64,000 nucleotides of DNA from Ananas comosus (taxonomy: Eukaryota; Streptophyta; Magnoliopsida; Poales; Bromeliaceae): contig NC_033621.1 of the NCBI RefSeq assembly GCF_001540865.1, positions 14,574,716 to 14,638,715 on the forward strand. Reading direction: 5' to 3'. Shown here piece after piece: positions 56,717 to 64,000 of the stretch. Position 1 is the first letter of the stretch, and each line of letters opens with the position of its first letter. The position numbers were made by a program, and so were the translations under genes. Under the pieces are notes generated by a model that searched no databases, was not told the origin of the DNA, and saw only the letters and a list, made by a program, of their open reading frames with translations.

Positions 56717-56876
56717 TACGTTAACTGACCGTCTCTAGTGTAAGTGGCAAAGGGCTTGGTGGTTGGTACTGGAAGACTCAAGTTAGAATACTAGTTGATT
56801 CACATTTTTAGCTAAGTTTATTTTCAAATGAAATGAACGAAGCATGTAGCATGCTACCTATCTCTCAAAAAAAAAA
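56717..56876 (+). mobile_element. SINE shared by both arms (right copy)
   Basis: Counterpart of 35377-35548, with ATCATCATAT (56707-56716) and ATTATCATAT (56877-56886) as target duplication. The B-box region is mutated (GTTAGAATAC). Confidence 0.7.
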
Positions 56877-57200
56877 TTATCATATATATCTATGTTTATT
56901 TCGTTCCTTTCCCAAATTTAAAGCTTTATTAATTTATAATCGCGTTTGCTTTTGCAAATTAGTTTTAGTAGGTGTTCCATTTTGACCACATGCTCATTAC
57001 CCATTTAATCTTCTTTATTCATCTCTATTCGATCCATCAAAAAACATTATACTTACAAAAGTATTGTGAACATAAAAGTCTTTGTGGTCAAATAAGGATA
57101 GATGAAATTTATTTTTTGATTGTAATATTATGCCTTTAATTATTGTATCTATATTAATTCTTATATATCAGTGTGTTATTTTGACCAGGCTATCATATAT

Positions 57201-57545
57201 ACCTTGCTCTAGCAATGAAAAGCATCATCGTTCACGCACATAAACCCATGCCGAACGAAAAGACTTTTCCTTACTCCCCTAAGGCGTCACAATTTGTATA
57301 ATACATTCCATAAAAATAACACATATGGATTATATAAGAAAGGTAACATTTAAACATAAATGCAACTAATTATTACATAATTTATTTCGTTTATATTTTC
57401 AAAATATAGTCCAAAAAATTTCTTTATTTGTTGCATTATGTTTTGCATTTTGTCAAAATAGTACTCCCTAATAAGGGTACGTGAAAAGGCAAATATATTC
57501 TCAATCTACAGTACTACGTCATTTTCTTGTTCGACCATATTTACC
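57201..57545. other. Intergenic DNA, no gene seen
   Basis: AT-rich sequence beyond the right arm. Nothing recognised. Confidence 0.5.
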
Positions 57546-59027
57546 TGTAACGATCCGACCCGCTAGCAACAATAACTCGTTAAGCCCAAACCACTGGCCC
57601 AAAATATTTAAGTCTAGTTATTATTATGAGTCCATCTCTAGTATTCATTGCATTTGGAAATGTCACACAATCCATATGTCATAATGTCATTTTGTTCTAT
57701 ACCTTTTCTAGATTCTTGTCATTACTCATGCATACACAGGGTTACACAAGTTTCAACTCTTTTACAATCATTTCTCATGCATTTGTACTCACAACATGCA
57801 AATATAAGCTCTCAATTAACCCTATCATGCACGATGCTCAATATACAACTTATGCTAAAAAATGACATTTTAGACATAAAAAAAATTCAACGTTTTCGGA
57901 ATGCACCACCCAGCTTGTATGGTTACAAGGGTGCTACGGTTCAATTCTTGAAATGTTTGGGTGCCTATTCCGCGTGCTGCGACTATCTGTACTAAAAATG
58001 ACGTTTTTGTCAATCTCTTTGCGTACACTCGTCGGATTACCGAATCGAGTTCATATTCTTGTTAGAAATACCCCTAATTAGGTTTCTATAAGGTCAATTT
58101 GTCTTTAAACCACTCTAGGACAAAAGTCCCAATTTCGATGCCCTGACAATGCTATTTGCTAAATCTTTGGATTGGATCTCTAGAACAAGCAAAAGAAAGC
58201 TTGTTGAACCTCTAGAAACTCATTTAGAACCTTTCCTAAGCCTTTCCAACCATTTCTAGGGCATAAAAACTAAACCCTAGGTTTCTACCATGGGACCACA
58301 TGAGGAAAACTTGATTTCATGTGTTCTATAGCCATTAGAGGATTCCCACACTTGTAGGAAGCTCAAATCCAAGGATTTAGGACATGAAATCTAAGCCCTA
58401 ACCTTACTCTTACAAGAAAACCTTACCTTAGCCCAAAGCTCTCCAAGGTCCACCTTGTAGGAGAGTCCCCAAGCCTTCAAAACTCAAGAAATCTCCTTCA
58501 AATCGTTCTCCTTCTCCTTCCTCTTAGCTCCTTGGTGTGATCTCTAGAGAGAGAGAAAGAAATGAGAGAGGAGAGGTGTTAGGCTGTGAAAGAGAGAGGG
58601 GAGGGGTGTTTGGGGTGTTATTATGTTGTAACATTTGCAACAAAATCCTCAGTTTTCTCTAATTTGCAGCAGACCTATTTTTGCTGTCGGGTTCATTGTG
58701 TACCGGTACAGGCTCGGTTGTCACCGATAATACGATCGCGCAGAGACAAATCCGAGAGCAACTTTTCTCGGTCTGCACTGTTGTACCGGTACAGGTACAA
58801 TGTTGTACCGGTACGTACAAAAAAGCTCCAGACTTCTATTTTTGCATCTTTTCGATTCTGTTTCGCGCCGATTGATGCTAAAACCTTCCTAACCCTTTTG
58901 GAACTCATTTTTAACCCTTCCAACATTGTTGGAATGTTAATTTGATTTTGTCCAACTTTTTCTCTTGGATGCTTTAGTCAATTTGGCTAAAGTCCAATGT
59001 TCACTATCGAGGTTTCGGTACGTTACA
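57546..59027 (-). mobile_element. LTR with family-E-like start and family-B-like end
   Basis: Begins TGTAACGATCCGACCCGC, like the small LTR at 31942, and ends GGTTTCGGTACGTTACA, the inverse of the family-B start at 45888. 58050-59027 is alignable with the inverse of 45888-46930, including GTACCGGTAC palindromes near 58700-58815. Flanks TTACC and CCGTG do not form a target duplication. It is either a recombined LTR or a divergent family member. Confidence 0.5.
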
Positions 59028-59099
59028 CCGTGAACTGTCGGCGAGTTGAAAAACCCGAACTTGAGTCGATCATTAATTTCGAGTCACATCTAACAATAA

Positions 59100-61272
59100 T
59101 TGTAAGATAAGGGGCAGAAAATGTAAGCGAGTAGATGATGTTCAACTTTCACATAATTGGAAGAAACAGAGCATTTTTTTTAACCTGCTGTATTGGAAAA
59201 CTCTTCTAGTACGTCATAATCTTGATGTTATGTATATTGAAAAAAACTTTACTGATAATGTACTTTGCACATTACTTAATTCTGAAGGAAGGTCAAAAGA
59301 TAATTTCAAGTCTCGTCTCGACCTTCGAGAAATGGGAATAAGACATGATCTTCATCCAGTATTAAGTGGAGCCAAAACATATCTGCCCCCGTTATGCTTT
59401 TCCATGAGCACAAAGGAAAAGGAAGATTTTTGTAAATTATTGAAGGGAGTTAAATTTCCTGATGGTTATGCAGCAAATATCTCAAATCGTATACATGTTA
59501 AAGAGAAAAAAATTTCAGGGCTCAAGAGCCATGATAGTCATGTGTTGATGCAGCATTTACTCCCGTTAGCTGTGAGAAGACTCCTGCCAGAGAATGTTAG
59601 CCTAGCCTTGATAGAGCTAAGTAACTTCTTTAGGGAATTGTGTTCAAAATCATTAAAAATAAAAGATATAGATCAACTGGAAGATCGAATTGCTTTGACA
59701 TTATGCCATCTTGAGAGAATATTTTCTCCGTCCTTTTTTGACATCATGGTCCATTTGCCAATTCACCTTGCTAGTGAGGCCAAACTTGATGGTTTAGTGC
59801 AATACTGTTGGATGTATCCAATTGAGAGGTACAATATGATATAAAGATTCGAATAGTAATTTAACAAATTTATTAATTATTTATAGTTTTTTTTTTCTAT
59901 TTTGGTTCTTATTTTTATTGATTTAGGTTCCTTTTGAAATTGAAGTCATATGTTCGAAATAGAAGACATCCAAAAGGTTCAATCGCAGAAGGTTATTTAA
60001 TTGAGGAGAGCCTAACTTTTTGCTCTCGCTACTTACATGGTAGTGTTGAAACTCGGTTCAACCGTCGAGTGAGAAATGATGATCCTAATGCTAGTGACTT
60101 CTCTTAAAGAACATTATTTTCTCATATTGGTCGTGCGCTCGATGATGGCGAAACTATAACATTGGATTATACAACATGGGTACAAGCTCATCGATATGTG
60201 ATATTTAATTTCGATCACATAAGCTCTTATCTTGAGTAAGTTCTTAAACTTGAATACTAGTTAAGAGTCTATATGCTATAAATTTAATTTTTAATAGTGT
60301 ATTTAGTTAGGCTTATTTAATTACAGAAAGCATCTTCAAGAAATCAAGGCACATAATCGTCGAGCGCGAAGGCGTGATGTCGAGCATATTCATAATGATA
60401 CCTTTCATGAATGGTTTAGATTTCATGTAAGCCTACTTCACTTTGAACTTAATATTTTAACTATTATAAAGTAAAACTAAGACATTGATTGGTTTGTCAT
60501 TGTTTAATAGGTTCGCAATTTGATAAGAGAAGAGAGTGTAGAGTTGCCAGAGGAAATACGATGGTTGGCATCGGGTCCTCTAATGATAGCAAGGAGATAT
60601 AAAGGATATATTATTAATGGATTTAGGTTTCAGACAAAAGATGTTGAGGAGAGACGAAGATCACAAAATAGTGGCATTGTTGTTGTTGCAAGCGCCTCAA
60701 GCTTTTCTAGTGTAAAGGATCAAAATCCTATCAAAGGAGATGTTGCATACTATGGAGTTCTAAAAGAGATAATTGAGCTATACTATAAGGCAAAGGTTGT
60801 GTTGTTTAAATGTGATTGGGTAGATATGCGTTCTGAAGGCAGAGGGATTAAGAAGGACAAATTTGGATTTACTCTTGTTAACTTCAATCGATTACTATAT
60901 AGCAATGAAAATATAGCGAATGAACCTTTTGTACTAGCATCACAAGTTGAACAAGTGTTTTATATACAAGACCCTTTAGAGGAAGATTGCCACGTTGTAG
61001 TCTGTACAAAACCTAGAGATTTGTTTGACATGTCTGCTAAAGAAGAAGAGTGTGGAGATGATATGAAGATATATTACCCATATGGTTTTGAGGGTAATTT
61101 AAATACAGATAGCACCACTAGTAATGATATTGATAATGGTAGCTGGGCGAGTACAGATATTCCTGGAACAACTATTAATATGCTTTTAGATACTACTCAT
61201 CCAAAAGATGCTATACAAAGTGATGACTCAGAGCCTGAAGGAGTTGGTGATGATGATCATTGGTGTGATTGA
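59100..61272 (+). pseudogene. CACTA (En/Spm) TNP2-like transposase, 5'-truncated
   Basis: Exons inferred from GT...AG sites and family order: about 59100-59828, 59926-60235, 60327-60426 and 60511-61272. Exon 1 has NWKKQSIFFNLLYWKTLLVR and HNLDVMYIEKN, followed by a DUF4218-type region ending MVHLPIHLASEAKLDGLVQY...PIERY. Exon 2 continues LKSYVRNRRHPKGSIAEGYL...CSRYLHG, has an in-frame TAA at 60105-60107, and goes on WVQAHRYVIFNFDHISSYLE. Exons 3 and 4 give HLQEIKAHNRRARRRDVEH and VRNLIREESVELPEEIRWLA, then a DUF4216-type region (YYGVLKEIIELYY...VLFKCDW). The N-terminal catalytic part upstream of 59100 is missing, replaced by an LTR. The truncation and stop mean no intact transposase; it acts as a relic of a cut-and-paste element. 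Confidence 0.85.
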
Positions 61273-61724
61273 TTTTTCAGTTATAAGGTTGATTCATTGC
61301 TTTGTCTTCAATCTCTTTAATATGAAAATTTTGATTTAACAAAAAGGTATATATAAATTGCTTGTTTGCTTTAGAATTGAATATTGTTTCTCTATTCATA
61401 TTTCATGATATTTAGAATGCTTGTTTGTTTTAGCATTGCTCATCATTTGATTTATATTTTTGGGAAACTTTCATTAGCCCAGCATACTTTAGTATATTAT
61501 TTCTAGATTACTTTTAAAGACAAGGGTATCATATTGTTAATATATTCGACCTTTATTGAAATCTAAATTATCAACTTTTTTTCTTTAATGTTTAGATAAT
61601 GAATTACTCTACGTTTTAGTCTTATAATACTTTTCTTAAGTAGTATATAAGAATTTTTCTAATTCTAAAAGATTCAGTAATTATTTTAACATTATTTGCT
61701 TTGCAGGAGGCTCAACAATTGACT

Positions 61725-63648
61725 ATGACACGCACAAAGTTTCAGCGAGGACGTTCTATGATTGGTCCTTTATCTGCAACAAACACCTTTTGTAATTCTA
61801 TTCAGAAAGATGTACCATCAAGTAATCACTCGTTAAGGCAATCTGAAGGTCGCCTTCAGGAGAATTTTTTTGATTTGGGTATTGATAATGATGACCTGTT
61901 TAGGCCTGATGATGACCAACCTGAAGAAAATATAAGTATTCATTCATAAGACCTATAGGAGTATAGTATAGAGAATTAATTGATCACTGTTAAATAATTA
62001 TTTTTTAACTATCTCTTATGATTATTTAAGAACAGATGCTTCTAAAAAGTCAAGGAATGGGAGAGGTCCTACTTGCATGCATAAAATATGGGCTAGACAT
62101 GATGGTGATTTGTTGGCATTAACTTATAATGAATTTGATCAGCCTGTCGGTGATGAAGCTACACAATTCACAAACTTTTTAGGCACTGTTGCTAGAAGTG
62201 GAAAAGATGCACCATTGACATATAAAGATTGGAGGCACATGCCTTTGGACAACAAAAAGATAATATGGAATATTGTTAAGGTATCAATTTTTTAGCTGGT
62301 TTGTCTTTGTTTTTAATATCTAAATATCTATAAGTAAACAAATTTGAGAATTTCTTGCAGTTAAAGTATAATCTTGGAGATGATAATTGGCCGTGGATTA
62401 TGAAAGCTCTTGGAAAAAAATGGAAGGACTTCAAATCTGATCTAAAAAAAAAGCACTATGATGCTCACAGTACTTATGAAGATCGTCTTGCTGATCGTGA
62501 TTCGAGAGTCCTCCCAGAGCAGTGGAGATAATTGATTGAATATTGGGACAGTGAAGAAGGACAGGTGCTTTAACAATTTATTCATTCTTTATCGATTTCA
62601 TTTATTATTTTTTCTAGTGCAGCTATATTGATGTTTCTTTTAACTAAGTTAATGTTGTATATAGACATGTAGTTTAAGAAACAAAGGTAATCGATCTAAG
62701 CAAATTACTACTCACACTGCTGGCTCAAAAAGTTTTGCTCCTATTCGTGAAGAAAAGGTAAATCATTAGATTCACTTATCCTTCTATATTGATATATGTG
62801 CTACTACATGAATTTACTGATTTATAACCTTTTTTATCATTAACAGCGAAAGGAAAAAGGAGTATTGCCAACTAGAGCCGAACTATTTAAGATTACTCAT
62901 ATTCACAAAAATGGAGATCCAATGAATGAAGAATGTGCCAAAAAAATTGTAAGTATACTAATAATTTTTTAAATTTTTATTATTAGAGACTTTAGCTCTT
63001 GCCTAAATATGAATATGTTTTAGTTCATATTAAGATGTTGTGATATTGTGATATACATTCATGTCCATTTCTAGCTAGTCATGATATTGTGATATGCATG
63101 ATTTGTTGTAGAGAGAGATTGATGTGAAGACCAAGAATCAATCAGCTCTTGCTAAAAAGGGCGCTAAAGAAGTGGTGATTTATTCTCTGATGTATTTGGA
63201 AAAGAAAAATATGGTCATGTGCGTGGCCTCGGCTTAGGCCCTGCTCCTACTCATATTTGGACCGATGCACCTTCACCCGCAGCATCTATAAGAATGGCAA
63301 CTGAGGCTAGAAAGAAAGCAGAGGAGGAAACAAAAGAAATGAAAGAAAGAATGATAGTTATGGAAACCCAGTTGACTAAAATGAAAGCAATGATGGTAGC
63401 AATTTTGCAAAATAAGTCTACTGATTTTCATCAATCTAATTATACACCAGCAAATCCATTGGATGGTCGACAGGTTTAATAATTTAGTATTTCTAAAAGA
63501 ATTTATCAAATAATCTCTTGTTGAAATTTTAGTATTATTTACAGTGTTATTCCTTATGTAGAATGTTGTTGATGCAAATAATCCTAATGATGCATTTGAG
63601 GGAGAAGTGCGATCATCATCATCCAGTCACGAGTTTCAGTCATATCAG
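61725..63648 (+). pseudogene. Second En/Spm-type gene (TNP1/PttA-like), broken
   Basis: Inferred exons: 61725-61935, 62036-62280, 62361 to about 62570, 62665-62757, 62847-62948, 63112-63473 and 63562-63648, all with GT...AG borders. The start is the ATG giving MTRTKFQRGRSMIGPL. Features follow the plant transposase_24/PttA pattern: IWARHDGDLLALTYNEFDQP, then LGDDNWPWIMKALGKKWKDF, LPTRAELFKITHIHKNG, and a late GLGLGPAPTHIW followed by a predicted coiled coil (MATEARKKAEEETKEMKER). Two breaks: TAA at 62529-62531 where relatives read on (LIEYWDSEEGQ follows), and a one-base frameshift near 63185. It lies 450 bp after the TNP2-like gene in the same orientation, as in CACTA elements. No terminal repeat is seen before the window ends. 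Confidence 0.75.
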
Positions 63649-63737
63649 GTAAATATGTTGCCTATACACTCAGTGCCGTATGTTTCCAAGCTACATATGT
63701 TTAAGACATTTTTTTAAGGACGGGAAGCATTACTCTC

Positions 63738-63740
<3 letters not shown>

Positions 63741-63779
<39 letters not shown>
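63741..63779. repeat. (TG)n microsatellite
   Basis: A pure TG run of 39 bases beyond the last recognisable exon of the CACTA relic. The sequence from there to 64000 shows nothing identifiable. Confidence 0.9.
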
Positions 63780-63781
<2 letters not shown>

Positions 63782-64000
63782 CGGTCAATATTTGCTCTTA
63801 TATATAAACAAGCAATCTAGATTTGACACTAAACCTTTCATGAGCTTGGATCATTTCTAGTACTGATCAGTTTTGTTTGCTTAAATAGAACTTCTGAAAA
63901 AACAGTTATAAGGTTTTTATTAAACTATTTCCTATACCTTTCGTTAAAGTAATAATAAAAATTAAGCTATAAACTCACGAATCTGCTTTGAGCTATTTCA

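Larger units (their letters stand above)
50131..57200 (-). repeat. Large inverted duplication, right arm
   Basis: Inverse counterpart of 34925-42464. The order from the inside is: identical core (50131-52279), a right-specific foldback structure (52280-53880), shared diverged sequence (53881-55482), a shared hAT-like element, shared sequence with a right-specific SINE and a shared SINE, ending near GTTATTTTGACCAGGCTATC at 57176-57195. Confidence 0.85.

Noticed and set aside
57481..57995. Overlapping frames of 67-115 codons
   Set aside because: They cover the start of an LTR and flanking AT-rich DNA in several frames without conserved motifs.

Overview
This is a stretch of nuclear DNA from a flowering plant, most likely a monocot. 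The reasons are five small, GC-rich genes of the NDR1/HIN1-like (NHL, LEA_2 domain) family lying in very AT-rich DNA, and a filling of plant-type repeats: CACTA (En/Spm) elements, Ty3/gypsy remnants, solo LTRs, hAT-like and foldback MITEs, and a tRNA-derived SINE. I cannot name the species; pineapple or a related monocot would be a guess. There are two 25-N assembly gaps (21060-21084, 34366-34390) and two single Ns (24924, 50130).

Layout. 1-9.9 kb is repeats: hAT-like ends, two MITE families in (TA)n tracts, and two solo LTRs of family A in opposite orientation. 9.9-15.8 kb holds two diverged NHL genes (10040-10687, 15184-15756) among locally duplicated blocks and G-box-bearing repeats. 16-25 kb is repeats, including a partial LTR, a third family-A solo LTR and the first gap. 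25171-26530 is a two-exon NHL gene. 26.5-34.9 kb is MITEs, SINEs, hAT-like elements and a small solo LTR.

34.9-57.2 kb is a large inverted duplication, arms about 34925-42464 and 50131-57200 around a 7.7-kb transposon-filled spacer. The innermost 2149 bp of each arm are almost identical and hold one NHL gene each (40795-41472 plus strand, 51123-51800 minus strand). The rest of the arms is clearly diverged and differs by insertions: a SINE and a foldback structure only on the right, a solo-LTR-like insertion only on the left. The spacer starts with a broken gypsy RT/RNase H fragment and contains a CACTA-type end into which a family-A LTR, and within that a family-B LTR, are nested. 57.5-59.0 kb is another LTR. 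59.1-63.65 kb is a decayed CACTA transposon with a TNP2-like gene (5' part missing, one in-frame stop) and a second En/Spm-type gene (one stop, one frameshift); it runs beyond the window.

The only likely functional host genes are the NHL genes. NHL proteins are single-pass plasma-membrane proteins with an extracellular LEA_2 domain, linked in the family to pathogen and stress responses. I found no novel multi-gene system. The most notable object is the inverted duplication with its nearly identical NHL core, which is either recent exchange between palindrome arms or an assembly artefact (a single N sits exactly on the inner junction).
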